DNA from: CAZOEL01 sp964578835
Lineage (GTDB): Bacteria; Desulfobacterota; Syntrophobacteria; Syntrophobacterales; Syntrophobacteraceae
DNA: 53,250 nt
Assembly: GCA_964578835.1 (NCBI GenBank)
Contig: CAZOEL010000048.1
Coordinates: forward strand, 1 to 53,250
Reading direction: 5' to 3'
This document shows positions 16,634 through 25,889 of this stretch, piece by piece. The first letter of the stretch is position 1, and the number at the start of each line of letters is the position of its first letter. A program made the translations under genes and the position numbers. Under the pieces are notes generated by a model that did no database searches, was not told the DNA's origin, and saw nothing but the letters and a program-made list of their open reading frames with translations.

Positions 16634-19435
16634 ATGAGTGACGATCAGCCGGAATACAACAAGGCCGGAAAGAGCGAGGATGCCCCAACCCTGGAGGTCC
16701 AGCTCTCAAGTACGGCAGAGCGCGCTCCAACCGGGCCAGGCTCGGGATCGGCCAAGCAACAACGGCGCAACATGGGCATAAGGCTTAAGCTCATCCTCAT
16801 ATTTATCGTTATCAAGGTTATTCCTCTTATCCTTCTATGCTGGCTTTCCTGGCATGTGGTGGATGATCTTGGGGACTGGATGGAAGGCCACTCCACATCC
16901 ATTATCCATGAATCCAGCATCTTGCTTCAGGATGTCGGGAACGAGGCCACCCAGAGCTCTATCCGAGCGCTGGATTTGAAATCTCGCGAGGCCATTGAGC
17001 GGCTCACCACCGACACAGCCAGGCAGGTAGCCGACTTTTTGCATCAACGAGATCAACAGATCCTGCTCGCTTCCCAGATTCCTCCAGACGAGGAGCTTTA
17101 CCGTCGCTTCCTGGAGCCGCTCCAGCGCTCGGTCCTGATCCACGAGAAATATGTTCTCGGGCCTGAAGGCTGGACGCCTGAAAAGCCTCGGGACGCAGCG
17201 CATGAATCAATCATGACCGAAGTCGAGGACAATCGAAAAGACTGGAGCTATCGCCCCCCGGAGCCTTTCGGCGCAGCTGTCTCAAAACCGATCTACGCCG
17301 AGATGACTTTCATTGCCTTGGACGGCGAAGAAAAGATCAAGGTGGCCACCGTTCCGTGGATGTCCGGAGAGCTTCGCAATGTCTTTATCAAGGAAAACAC
17401 CTTTTGCAGGGCTGAAGACTATGGGGCGCGCCTTGGCGGGCTCAAGCCCGGTGAGATCGAGGTTTCTGAAGTCATCGGAGCGTATGTCCCCTCGCGGATC
17501 ATCGGTCCGTATACGCATGAGCGAGCTAAGGCTGCCGGGGTTCCTTTTGAGCCTGAAAAGGAAGCTTATGCAGGAAAGGAAAATCCGGTGGGCAGACGCT
17601 TCCAGGGCATTGTCCGATGGGCCACTCCGGTTGTGAGAGACGGAAAGACCATCGGCTATGTGACTCTGGCGCTGGATCATGAGCACCTGAATGAATTCAC
17701 CAGAACAATTGCGCCCACAGACGCGCGATACGCCGACATAAACGACGCAGCCTCGGGAAACTATGCTTTCATGTGGGATTACAGGGGACGGAGCATCTGT
17801 CATCCCAGACATCACAGCATCGTAGGCTATGATCCCAATACCGGAGAGCCGGCCATGCCATGGATGGATTCCGAGATCTATGAAAAATACAAGCAGAGCG
17901 GCTTGAAGCTGCAGGACTTTCTGGAACAGGCTCAGCTCTTCGAGTCCCCATCGCTGAAAAGAAAACCGGCAGCTGAATTGACACGGTCCGGAATGGTGGG
18001 GCTGGACGGTCGCTTTCTCAATTTCGCTCCTCAATGCAAAGGGTGGCATGAGCTCACCAGCAAGGGCGGCTCGGGATCTTTTCTTATTTTCTGGACCGGC
18101 CTTTGGAAGCTCACCACAGCCGCCTCTATCCCCTACCACACGGGTCGCTATGCGGATTCGCCAAGAGGATTCGGTTATGTGACCATCGGAGCCAATGTGG
18201 ACGAGTTCCACTCTTCGGCTACGGAAACGGCCAAACGGCTGCAATCTCTCATCGGCGAATATACTTCGAAGGCGGAACAGAAGAGCAAAGAAGCTCAGGA
18301 ACGAGTCGCCCACTCTTTAGCCCAGGCCGCTAAATCCCTTAGTATTTCAACATTCATCATGGCCGTTGTGGTGGTTCTTATAGCCATCTGGATGGCCGCT
18401 ATTCTAACGCGCCGCATCACAGCCATGATTTCCGGCATCCAGGTGTTCAAGCAAGGAAATATGGACCACCGCCTGTCGGTGACCAGCAACGATGAGATGG
18501 GAGATCTGGCCCGGTCGTTCAACGAAATGGCGGACGAGCTGCAGGATTCCATACAAAACCTGGTGGAAAGCCAGCTGCGGGTAAAGACGAAAGAAAAGGA
18601 TGCTCTCATAGCCTATAACGCGGGGCTGTTCGAGTCGGCAAGCTCCTACTTCCATAACATCGGAAACGCAGTGACCGGAATTGAAGGGAGGCTTTCCGAT
18701 ATCCGCCGGGCATTGGAATCCACGGCGCAATACCCCGAGGCTTTTCGCCTCATTCGCGAAGCCCACGCCGCAGCTTTGAATCGGGATGGAGAACCGGATC
18801 GAATGCCCGAAATGCTTGCAAGGCTGGAAGACATACTGCTGCATCGCATGCTGCCGCGCATACAACAAGATATCGATGTCATTAGCCAATCTCAGCAACA
18901 CATTATTCAGACAATTAAATATCAACAAGATTCCTTCAATCAGTTCACCCAGAAGGGGCAGAAATTTGTGCAGTCCATAAACGTAACTGAACTGATTGAA
19001 GGACTGGTCGAGGATTTTCAGCCGACGCTCGAAAAGCGGCAGATTGCCGTTCACATGGACCTGGAGCCTGGAGCGACGGTGAGAAATCAAAGGAACCCGC
19101 TCATCCACGGCCTCACGAATATCTTCTATAACGCTATGGACGCCGTTGACGCAACATCCGAAAAACACAAAGAGATCAGATTCATGCTACGCAGCATCCA
19201 CGGCGAGCGGAATAATACTCGGGTGCGCCTCGAGCTCCAAGACAATGGGGTCGGCATCAAAGACGAAGATAGACCCTTCCTCTTCCGTTCAGGCTTTACC
19301 ACCAAGCCGCGTGGACACGGTCTTGGCCTGCATTCATTCATGAACTTCCTTAATGAGAACAACGGCTCCATCAAGGTCGAAAGCGCAGGGCCCAACGGGG
19401 GCGCAACATTCATTGTCGAGGTGGGTGATGAATAA
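16634..19435 (+). CDS. Cache-HAMP sensor histidine kinase with variant H-box
   Basis: A 933-residue membrane sensor kinase. Order: a short Ser/Pro-rich cytoplasmic tail, membrane segment 1 (about 50-75), a very large periplasmic region of about 520 residues with Cache-like features, membrane segment 2 (ISTFIMAVVVVLIAIWMAAIL, about 572-592), a HAMP domain (DEMGDLARSFNEMADELQ), then a kinase core. The phosphoacceptor region is not the usual SHELRTP type; the likely His is in SYFHNIGNAV, as in the HNxGN kinases. The HATPase part has NIFYNAMDAV, DNGVGI and GHGLGLHS. The ATG at 16634 follows TCGAGG; an upstream in-frame ATG (16553) lies at the edge of the dyad. It overlaps the next gene by 8 bases, so the hybrid kinase downstream is its likely partner. 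Confidence 0.88.
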   Translation: MSDDQPEYNKAGKSEDAPTLEVQLSSTAERAPTGPGSGSAKQQRRNMGIRLKLILIFIVIKVIPLILLCWLSWHVVDDLGDWMEGHSTSIIHESSILLQDVGNEATQSSIRALDLKSREAIERLTTDTARQVADFLHQRDQQILLASQIPPDEELYRRFLEPLQRSVLIHEKYVLGPEGWTPEKPRDAAHESIMTEVEDNRKDWSYRPPEPFGAAVSKPIYAEMTFIALDGEEKIKVATVPWMSGELRNVFIKENTFCRAEDYGARLGGLKPGEIEVSEVIGAYVPSRIIGPYTHERAKAAGVPFEPEKEAYAGKENPVGRRFQGIVRWATPVVRDGKTIGYVTLALDHEHLNEFTRTIAPTDARYADINDAASGNYAFMWDYRGRSICHPRHHSIVGYDPNTGEPAMPWMDSEIYEKYKQSGLKLQDFLEQAQLFESPSLKRKPAAELTRSGMVGLDGRFLNFAPQCKGWHELTSKGGSGSFLIFWTGLWKLTTAASIPYHTGRYADSPRGFGYVTIGANVDEFHSSATETAKRLQSLIGEYTSKAEQKSKEAQERVAHSLAQAAKSLSISTFIMAVVVVLIAIWMAAILTRRITAMISGIQVFKQGNMDHRLSVTSNDEMGDLARSFNEMADELQDSIQNLVESQLRVKTKEKDALIAYNAGLFESASSYFHNIGNAVTGIEGRLSDIRRALESTAQYPEAFRLIREAHAAALNRDGEPDRMPEMLARLEDILLHRMLPRIQQDIDVISQSQQHIIQTIKYQQDSFNQFTQKGQKFVQSINVTELIEGLVEDFQPTLEKRQIAVHMDLEPGATVRNQRNPLIHGLTNIFYNAMDAVDATSEKHKEIRFMLRSIHGERNNTRVRLELQDNGVGIKDEDRPFLFRSGFTTKPRGHGLGLHSFMNFLNENNGSIKVESAGPNGGATFIVEVGDE

Positions 19436-21539
19436 CAGACGTATCCTCATTGCCGATGACGATCCGAATCTATTGGATTATTTCTGCAACATTTTCGAAC
19501 GGGACAACAGTCTGGATTTTTTCAGCGTCGAGGCGCCCCAAGATTCATTCCAAGTTCACACTTTTTCAGACGGCGCTCCGCTGGTGGAGTTCGTTCAATC
19601 GGAATATGCTGAAGGTAGAAGAATCCCGATTTGTCTGCTCGATATGCGCATGCCCACCATGGACGGCCTGACCGCCGCGGAGGCGGTCCGAGCCATAGAC
19701 CCGGATATTTTCGTCGTCATCGTCACAGCCTATGCCGACACAAGCGCAGACGAAATCAGACGCCGCCTAAAAGAGGACATTTATTACGTCAAGAAGCCCT
19801 TCTATGAAGACGAGATTTACTCTCTCGTCGCGTCCCTTTTCACTAACTGGAGCACGCGCATGGCGCTCCGGGAAAGTGAAAAGCGCTACCGCGAGCTCGT
19901 TGAGCAGCTCAGTGAAGGGATCATCGGCTCAGATAGCGCATCCAAAGTCACCTTCGTCAACAGGAAGATGTGCGAGATGCTGGGATACGCTGAAGAAGAG
20001 ATGCTTGGCCGCCCGCTGCAAACTTTTGTCCCTGAGCATTCACATACTGTTTTGAATGAAAAGCTGACATTGAGAAGAAGCGGGAGCGGATTTCAGTATG
20101 ACCTCGATTTGCAGACGAAAGACGGAAAAGATTTCTCCGTTCTGGTCTCCGTCGCTCCAAAATTCAGCAAATCAGGCGATTATATTGGATCGATGTCGGT
20201 CGTAGCCGACATCACAGCCCGCATAGAAATGGAAAAAGAGCTTGTCGAAGCAAGAAAAGCAGCTGAGCATGCCAACCGCGCCAAATCTCAATTTTTAGCC
20301 AATATGAGCCATGAGATCCGCACTCCCTTGAATGGAATCCTCGGGATGACAGAAATCCTCTTGGCTACGGAGCTGACTAAAAGCCAGCGCCGTATGGCGG
20401 CAAATATAATGACTTCCGGGAAATCCCTGTTGAGCATTATCAATGACATTTTGGATATATCAAAAATCGAAGCCGGGAAGCTGGAGCTCGAATCCATCGA
20501 TTTCAGTCTCAAGGAGTTGCTCGCGGAGGTGAAGAGTCTCTTCGAGCATCAGGCGGAACAAAAAGGGCTGGGCCTTTTGTTTACTTTGGAAAACACCGTT
20601 CCTGACTCATTGCGGGGAGATCCCGGCAGATTGCGCCAGATTCTCATAAACGTCATCGGAAACGCCATCAAGTTCACAGAAAAAGGGAAGGTCGAGGTTC
20701 ATGTGAAGCAGAGGCGGCTCCCTCACGGCGATCACGAGCTATCTGTCGAAGTGAGCGACACCGGCGTTGGAATCCCCCTCGAGGCTCAGGATCAGATATT
20801 CGGCGCCTTCTCACAGGCTGACGGCTCCACTACGCGGAAATTCGGGGGCACAGGCTTAGGCCTGGCCATCTGCAGGCAGCTGTGTAAACTTATGCAGGGC
20901 AACATCCATTTTATAAGCAAGCCCGGAATAGGAGCCACTTTTCATTTCACAGTGATGCTGCGGGAAGGAGACTCGGACAAAGCCCGCACCCCGGAGCGCC
21001 CAAGACTTCCTCCAAGCTCCGTAACGCCGGCAGGCGCGGCAGAGTTAGCGCCCCAGCCTCCAGTTCTCATGGGAGAATTTCCCGCCAGATGCCTTGCGCG
21101 CATTCTCGTGGCGGAAGACACGCTGGTTAACAGAGAAATTCTCAAGCATTTTCTTAATAACCTGCCTGAAAGCAGGGAAGCCCGGATCGATCTCGTCCAG
21201 AATGGTCGTGAGGCCCTCGAGGCTTGCTCAAAGACTGAATATGACCTCATCATCATGGACTGCCAGATGCCTGAAATGGATGGGTATGAAGCCACCAGAA
21301 GAATCCGGGAGATGGAAGGCAAGGCAGCTTTGAGCCTTGAAGCGCAAGAGCCTGCCCAAGGCTCTCGATTGAATCGCCGGTCACGAGCGCCCATTATCGC
21401 CCTCACGGCGAACGCCATGGAAGGCGACAAGCAGAAATGTCTCGATGCGGGGATGGACGACTACCTGGCGAAACCTTTTAGCTTGAAGGACATTAAGTCG
21501 GTACTGGAGCGATGGCTGCCGCCAAAGAGCTCCGGCTGA
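19428..21539 (+). CDS. Hybrid kinase: receiver-PAS-HisKA-HATPase-receiver
   Basis: A 703-residue cytoplasmic hybrid. It begins with a receiver (LIADDDPN, phosphoacceptor in ICLLDMRMP, about 1-130), then a PAS domain (about 145-265), a HisKA domain with the H-box MSHEIRTP, an HATPase domain (NVIGNAIKFT, DTGVGIP, GTGLGLAI) and a C-terminal receiver (phosphoacceptor in LIIMDCQMPEMDG, Lys in YLAKPFSL). The input receiver can accept phosphate from the upstream Cache kinase, whose gene it overlaps by 8 bases. The output receiver has no effector attached. A candidate for the next step is the NtrC-type regulator encoded 472 bases downstream. Confidence 0.93.
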   Translation: MNNRRILIADDDPNLLDYFCNIFERDNSLDFFSVEAPQDSFQVHTFSDGAPLVEFVQSEYAEGRRIPICLLDMRMPTMDGLTAAEAVRAIDPDIFVVIVTAYADTSADEIRRRLKEDIYYVKKPFYEDEIYSLVASLFTNWSTRMALRESEKRYRELVEQLSEGIIGSDSASKVTFVNRKMCEMLGYAEEEMLGRPLQTFVPEHSHTVLNEKLTLRRSGSGFQYDLDLQTKDGKDFSVLVSVAPKFSKSGDYIGSMSVVADITARIEMEKELVEARKAAEHANRAKSQFLANMSHEIRTPLNGILGMTEILLATELTKSQRRMAANIMTSGKSLLSIINDILDISKIEAGKLELESIDFSLKELLAEVKSLFEHQAEQKGLGLLFTLENTVPDSLRGDPGRLRQILINVIGNAIKFTEKGKVEVHVKQRRLPHGDHELSVEVSDTGVGIPLEAQDQIFGAFSQADGSTTRKFGGTGLGLAICRQLCKLMQGNIHFISKPGIGATFHFTVMLREGDSDKARTPERPRLPPSSVTPAGAAELAPQPPVLMGEFPARCLARILVAEDTLVNREILKHFLNNLPESREARIDLVQNGREALEACSKTEYDLIIMDCQMPEMDGYEATRRIREMEGKAALSLEAQEPAQGSRLNRRSRAPIIALTANAMEGDKQKCLDAGMDDYLAKPFSLKDIKSVLERWLPPKSSG

Positions 21540-22011
21540 CCCATTGCCCGAGCGCGATCTCCCTTTTGAACGAGCGCATGTAAGGACTTGCTCCCAACCG
21601 CCCTTCAACAAAACTTGTTGAAACCGAGTCCCCTCCTAATCATCAGCATCAGCCGCGGAAAACAGACAATGGATTTGAACCACCGAAGGGGATCCGCCTC
21701 TCTCCTCATTCTGCAGAATATGGAATTTCTTTTTTCGGCTCACGGCAAAGGACAGCCGAGTGAAAGACTCGAAATTTCTTGACGCACGAAAATGGCGTGT
21801 ATATGGTAGAGGCAGTAAAAGCATAGCGTTACCTTTAGATGAATGGATCTTTATTATGCACGAATATCTTATACACAAATAGAGCCTCCAATAGCGGCCC
21901 AGAGCCACGGGAAAGGATCATGTCTCAAGTCGTCGCCTTTCCTCACAAGGCTTAAGGCAAGCGCCTATTAAACAGCGTCGGTCATCCCAGATATCTGTTG
22001 GAGGGGTTCTG
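21540..22011. other. Gene-free stretch before the NtrC-type regulator
   Basis: It contains a 7-bp hairpin TTCAACA/TGTTGAA (21604-21610, 21616-21622) just after the hybrid kinase, a 24-base segment (21568-21591) that recurs at 36548-36571 with 22 matches, and a likely promoter (listed separately). A 64-codon frame (21588-21782) has no family features and was not accepted. Confidence 0.5.
21779..21807 (+). promoter_or_regulatory. Candidate sigma-70 promoter of the NtrC-type gene
   Basis: TTGACG (21779-21784), a 17-base spacer and TATGGT (21802-21807) match 5 of 6 and 4 of 6 consensus bases. A transcript would have a leader of about 200 bases before the start codon at 22012. Confidence 0.42.
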
Positions 22012-23373
22012 ATGATGTCCAAAGAAATACTGTTGATCGAAGATGACGAGACAGTTTCCTTTTCCCTGGAAATCCTCCTCAAAGAAAGCGGGTACCTGAT
22101 CGATACCGCCAAAGACGGTATGCTGGGCTACGAATTGGCCAGGAAAAACCAATACCCGGTAATCCTGTGCGACATCGATCTGCCGGGCATGGATGGTAAG
22201 CAGATCCTGGAGAAGCTCAAGGGCGAAGGGACCGAAAGCCAACTGATACTATTCACCGGGTTCGGGAACATCAATGATGCGGTAGAATGCATCAAGAACG
22301 GAGCATGCGACTATTTCCTCAAGCCTGTTGACGACGATAAGCTCCTGATATCGATCCGAAGGGCTTTTGACCGTGCGCTCCTCATGGATGAAAACAGAGG
22401 CCTCAAGAAGCAGCTCAACGCCGTTAACCAGTGCCAAGTCGTATACAGGTCCAAGATAATGGAGCACATACTCAAGCAGGCAAGGCTTGCCGCCGATACG
22501 GACGCAACGGTGCTGATCACCGGAAAGAGCGGCACGGGAAAAACCATGCTGGCCAAATACATCCACCTGAATTCCAGGAGGAGCTCCGGCCAGTTTATCG
22601 AAGTCTCCTGCGGAGCATTATCGGAGAACCTGCTCGAATCGGAGCTGTTCGGACACAAGAAAGGAGCTTTTACAGGCGCTCACGCTGACAAGCAGGGTAA
22701 ATTCGAGGCATCGATGGGAGGGACGATCTTCCTTGACGACATCAATTCATCCTCGCTTGGCTTTCAAACCAAGTTGCTCCGAGTCATAGAGGAAAAGGTC
22801 TTCGAGCGTGTAGGCGACAACCAGACCATAGCAGCGGACGTCAGGATCATTGCGGCGACGAACGTCGATTTGATGGAGCTGAGCGGGCAGGGCAACTTTC
22901 GAGAGGACCTTTTTCACAGGCTCAATGTTGTCGGATTCGAAATGCCTTCTCTCAGAAATCGGGCGGAGGACATTCCCGCGCTTATCCATGAGTTCGTGCG
23001 GAAGTTTTCCTTGAGGCATCAGAAGAATATTAGCGGCGTCGAAGACAACGCTCTGGAAATACTTCTGAACTACTCATGGCCGGGCAACATCAGAGAGCTT
23101 GAGAATGTGATCGAAAGGGCCGTGATCTTTGCACAGGGAGGAGAGTTGAAAGTCTCGGACATACCGGGCTCTCTCAAGAGAAATCGAATCGAAGAGATGC
23201 CCGCTGTCCATTGCGCAGAGCCGAACCTGACAAAAGCCTTGAATGAATTCGAAAGAAGCCATATCGCCAAAGTGCTCCAGATGGCGCAGGGCAGCAGGTC
23301 CAGGGCCGCGGAGCTCCTGGACGTGAGCAGGGCTACTCTGTTCAATAAAATCAGGAAGCACGGAATCGGTTGA
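22012..23373 (+). CDS. NtrC-family sigma-54-dependent response regulator
   Basis: A 453-residue transcription activator with three domains: a receiver (LLIEDDETV, phosphoacceptor in LCDIDLPGMDG, Lys in YFLKPVDD), a central AAA+ ATPase with Walker A GKSGTGKT, the sigma-54 contact loop GAFTGAH, Walker B near IFLDDINS and the arginine-rich second region, and a C-terminal Fis-type helix-turn-helix (GSRSRAAELLDVSRATLFNKI). Such proteins bind dyad sites 80-200 bases upstream of -24/-12 promoters. GGAGGGG precedes the start. A textbook sigma-54 promoter with two palindromes lies 2.3-2.5 kb downstream and a second sigma-54-like site faces the protease gene, making these its likely targets (inference). 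Confidence 0.95.
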   Translation: MMSKEILLIEDDETVSFSLEILLKESGYLIDTAKDGMLGYELARKNQYPVILCDIDLPGMDGKQILEKLKGEGTESQLILFTGFGNINDAVECIKNGACDYFLKPVDDDKLLISIRRAFDRALLMDENRGLKKQLNAVNQCQVVYRSKIMEHILKQARLAADTDATVLITGKSGTGKTMLAKYIHLNSRRSSGQFIEVSCGALSENLLESELFGHKKGAFTGAHADKQGKFEASMGGTIFLDDINSSSLGFQTKLLRVIEEKVFERVGDNQTIAADVRIIAATNVDLMELSGQGNFREDLFHRLNVVGFEMPSLRNRAEDIPALIHEFVRKFSLRHQKNISGVEDNALEILLNYSWPGNIRELENVIERAVIFAQGGELKVSDIPGSLKRNRIEEMPAVHCAEPNLTKALNEFERSHIAKVLQMAQGSRSRAAELLDVSRATLFNKIRKHGIG

Positions 23374-23393
23374 AGCGCAGCTCCTCACGCGGG

Positions 23394-23430
23394 AAAAGAA
23401 AAGGTGCGAGACTTTGAAGTCCCGCACCTT
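23394..23430 (-). terminator. Terminator of the protease gene
   Basis: Read on the minus strand, a 14-base stem with one mismatch (23401-23430, arms AAGGTGCG and CGCACCTT at the ends) is followed by TTTTCTTTT (to 23394). It lies 60 bases after the protease stop codon and may also terminate the NtrC-type gene from the other side. Confidence 0.8.
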
Positions 23431-23490
23431 GGAGAAGGAGTCCTGTTGGCATGGAGTCATTCCAGCTTCTTTGGCTTTTTTAGAGAATGA

Positions 23491-24846
23491 TCAAGGAATC
23501 CGCTTACTAGCCGAATTGTTGGTTTCCGATTTCTCGGCAACTTGCCCGTCGGCGTCAATAACGCCAATCACATATTTGCCGCGTACCGAAGATGTGAACG
23601 ATCTTCTGAAGGAAAGCTTGAGCGTCCTGCCATAGTTGAGGCCGGTGATCGAAGCCGTGCCGATGGCGGTTTCCTTGTTTGTCCCGTTCGAAGAAAGATA
23701 CAAGATCACCTTGAACGGACCGGCATTGGCGTCCCCGGTGTTCTTTATGCTGATGCTCCCGGAGATGGTTCTCCCTGAACTGGAGGTAGATATGGTCCCG
23801 AACGAGCCGCTTAGATCGGGCTGAGTTGTAACAGGCGGCGGATCCGGATTGGGCGTTGGGTCCGGAGTAGGCGCCGGATCAGGATTGGGGGTCGGGGTCG
23901 GCGTAGTATCGAGGCGCACGTAGTTTGCCGAATAGCCCACGTCGTTTACGCCATAGCGGATTTTCATATACCCCTGCTCACCCCAGGAAGTCCCCCAGCT
24001 ATTTCGCAAGATCCAGTAGCCGTTATCCGGCCCGAGGTCGTCGACCCATCCCACCAGGACTATCGCGTGATTAACCTTGCCTGATTCAGTTGCATTGAAA
24101 ATGCCGCTTTTATAAGCCTGGAACTTGGGACCGACGTATACCGCCGCAGCTACTGGGCCATAGGTGAAAATCGCGTTTTTAATGGCCTGAACGTTTGGCC
24201 TCGGCTGCCCGGCCACGTATGCCCAACTCGTGAGCTGATAAGGATGTGCGTAGTCCTCGCAGATACCGTCTCTTGCTTTGTATGGAGCGGCGGCTTCAAG
24301 CACGGCCCCGGGCAATTCGCCGGAAACGGCTTTGAACCAATGGTAGTCGTGCGCCCACCATCCGCCGTTACAGCCCCAGCCTTCCATATTGCAGTTGATC
24401 AAATATTGTTCGGCCAAGTCGACTGTTTGTCCCGTCTGGAGCTTGATGAGAGCCTCGAAGGGCGCAACCGTGCCAAACGACCAGCACCCGCCGCAACTGC
24501 CTTGATTCTTTATGGGCGTAAGCCCGCCCTGCTCTCTCCAATCAAAGGAAGAAGGAAGCGCTAGAAGAGCCTGAAGAGAAGGAGCAGGTTCCTGAAGCAT
24601 TTGACCTTCTTGTTCCAACCAATTCGGAGGCTCCTTCAGTCCAGCGATCTCCGGTATCTTCCGATCCATTGCTGAAGAGTAGCCGACTGAAAAAGTATGT
24701 CCCTTCCTAATGACTTCATCATGGATCTTCTTTATTTTCGACTGTACCGATGATTGAATTGGACGTAATTGCGCCGCCATTGCCATAGCAGGCAAGAGCA
24801 AACATATAGCGGCGACAACCGCGGTTTTGGACACACGAAACTTCAT
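23491..24846 (-). CDS. Exported papain-family (C1A) cysteine protease with CARDB domain
   Basis: A 451-residue secreted protease. The signal peptide covers about 1-25 (KTAVVAAICLLLPAMAMA). A short pro-region is followed by the C1A catalytic domain (about 105-320): oxyanion Gln and catalytic Cys in IKNQGSCGGCWSFG, catalytic His in VNHAIVLVGW and Asn in ILRNSWGTSWG. A Pro/Asp/Thr-rich linker (PTPTPNPDPAPTPDPT) leads to a C-terminal beta-sandwich of the CARDB type (about 355-450) that usually mediates adhesion or substrate binding. The start has AGGAAGG upstream. It faces away from the cluster of exported proteins to the right across a 1.6-kb regulatory stretch, so it may mature or shed those surface proteins (inference). 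Confidence 0.93.
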   Translation of the reverse strand: MKFRVSKTAVVAAICLLLPAMAMAAQLRPIQSSVQSKIKKIHDEVIRKGHTFSVGYSSAMDRKIPEIAGLKEPPNWLEQEGQMLQEPAPSLQALLALPSSFDWREQGGLTPIKNQGSCGGCWSFGTVAPFEALIKLQTGQTVDLAEQYLINCNMEGWGCNGGWWAHDYHWFKAVSGELPGAVLEAAAPYKARDGICEDYAHPYQLTSWAYVAGQPRPNVQAIKNAIFTYGPVAAAVYVGPKFQAYKSGIFNATESGKVNHAIVLVGWVDDLGPDNGYWILRNSWGTSWGEQGYMKIRYGVNDVGYSANYVRLDTTPTPTPNPDPAPTPDPTPNPDPPPVTTQPDLSGSFGTISTSSSGRTISGSISIKNTGDANAGPFKVILYLSSNGTNKETAIGTASITGLNYGRTLKLSFRRSFTSSVRGKYVIGVIDADGQVAEKSETNNSASKRIP

Positions 24847-25086
24847 AATACATCCTTCCTGGAAATACTGGGTAAACACAAGCAACATCAACAAAGACCG
24901 TTGCAAACATCGGGAGTCCGAAATTTCCAAACGCCATCTCAGACTCCCTGCAATTCACTAAATCGGAACGGAGCGCCTCCTTTCTCATAGAACGTCACAA
25001 TCTCACAGGACCCATCATCTCAAACACTCAAGCATACAATCGGCAAAAAGCTCACGATCAATAACTATTTTCAGCAAGAAACAGTG

Positions 25087-25102
25087 TGCAATAATCTTGC
25101 CG
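25087..25102 (-). promoter_or_regulatory. Sigma-54-like promoter of the protease gene
   Basis: Read on the minus strand the bases are CGGCAAGATTATTGCA: GGCA at -24 and TTGCA at -12 with the correct spacing, differing from TGGCAC-N5-TTGCW at two -24 positions. It lies about 240 bases upstream of the protease start codon. Confidence 0.45.
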
Positions 25103-25689
25103 CCATGATTGGATTGCTCCTCTCCCATGCAGGATAGTGAAACCAGCCGTTGTGGATCTTTTCCGTTTCAAGCAATGGGAGCATGTAGCTCAGACAGAAG
25201 TTGGCAAGATAAGTGAGTTATTTGGAAGAAAAACACAGGTCTTCTCCTCTGCCCGTCGTTTTTACAGAGTCCGAGGCTCTTCTTTTTAATAAGGAAAAAA
25301 GACATGTCTTATGAAGTACTTCGAAGCGCCCACCAAGCAGTCGCCAGTGGTCGGGAAACGGAGGCTAGACTTGCTTCCCTGAGCTCCAACGCTTCTCCTA
25401 ATCCTCCCTTATACCGGGAAGTACACGGCCCAGCGCCTCAGGGTCACAGGAAAAGTGAAATAAGCCTTTAACCGATACCAACCTCTGTTTCTAATTAATC
25501 TCTGTTTTCATTCATCTTCTTAATACTATTATATATTTATTCAGAATAAGCCTCCGCTGCATTGAAGGAGGCTCAGCCTCTAAAGGTTCACATGAAGAAG
25601 TGTAAAGAATCGTAAACATGGCCCATAAATACCAAGACGCCTATTTCTATCTGTACTTTTAATCACTTGCAAAGGACCAGGTCCGCCGC

Positions 25690-25738
25690 GTCTAAGAAAT
25701 TAGACACAATGCAAAACCGCATGTCTAATACCTTAGAC
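25690..25738. promoter_or_regulatory. Paired 16-bp palindromes, likely enhancer sites
   Basis: GTCTAA-GAAA-TTAGAC (25690-25705) and GTCTAA-TACC-TTAGAC (25723-25738) are two perfect dyads with identical 6-base arms and different centres. Their centres are 33 bp apart, about three helical turns, and they lie 136-184 bp upstream of the -24 box at 25874. That geometry is typical of enhancer sites for NtrC-type activators. Confidence 0.72.
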
Positions 25739-25873
25739 TGAAGTACTTGAAATCCCCCATATAAAATCTACTGTCCTCATTGGGCGCTACTAAGTGTTTT
25801 TCTACGTATAAAATGGGATGCAGCAAGGATGTAATGAGTTTCACCCCAGACGTTATTCATCAGCCACACATAT

Positions 25874-25889
25874 TGGCACACCATTTGCT
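25874..25889 (+). promoter_or_regulatory. Sigma-54 promoter of the exported-protein cluster
   Basis: TGGCAC (25874-25879), five bases, TTGCT (25885-25889) matches the TGGCAC-N5-TTGCW consensus at every fixed position. Transcription would start near 25900 and run right. The nearest accepted gene starts at 26428. Confidence 0.72.
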
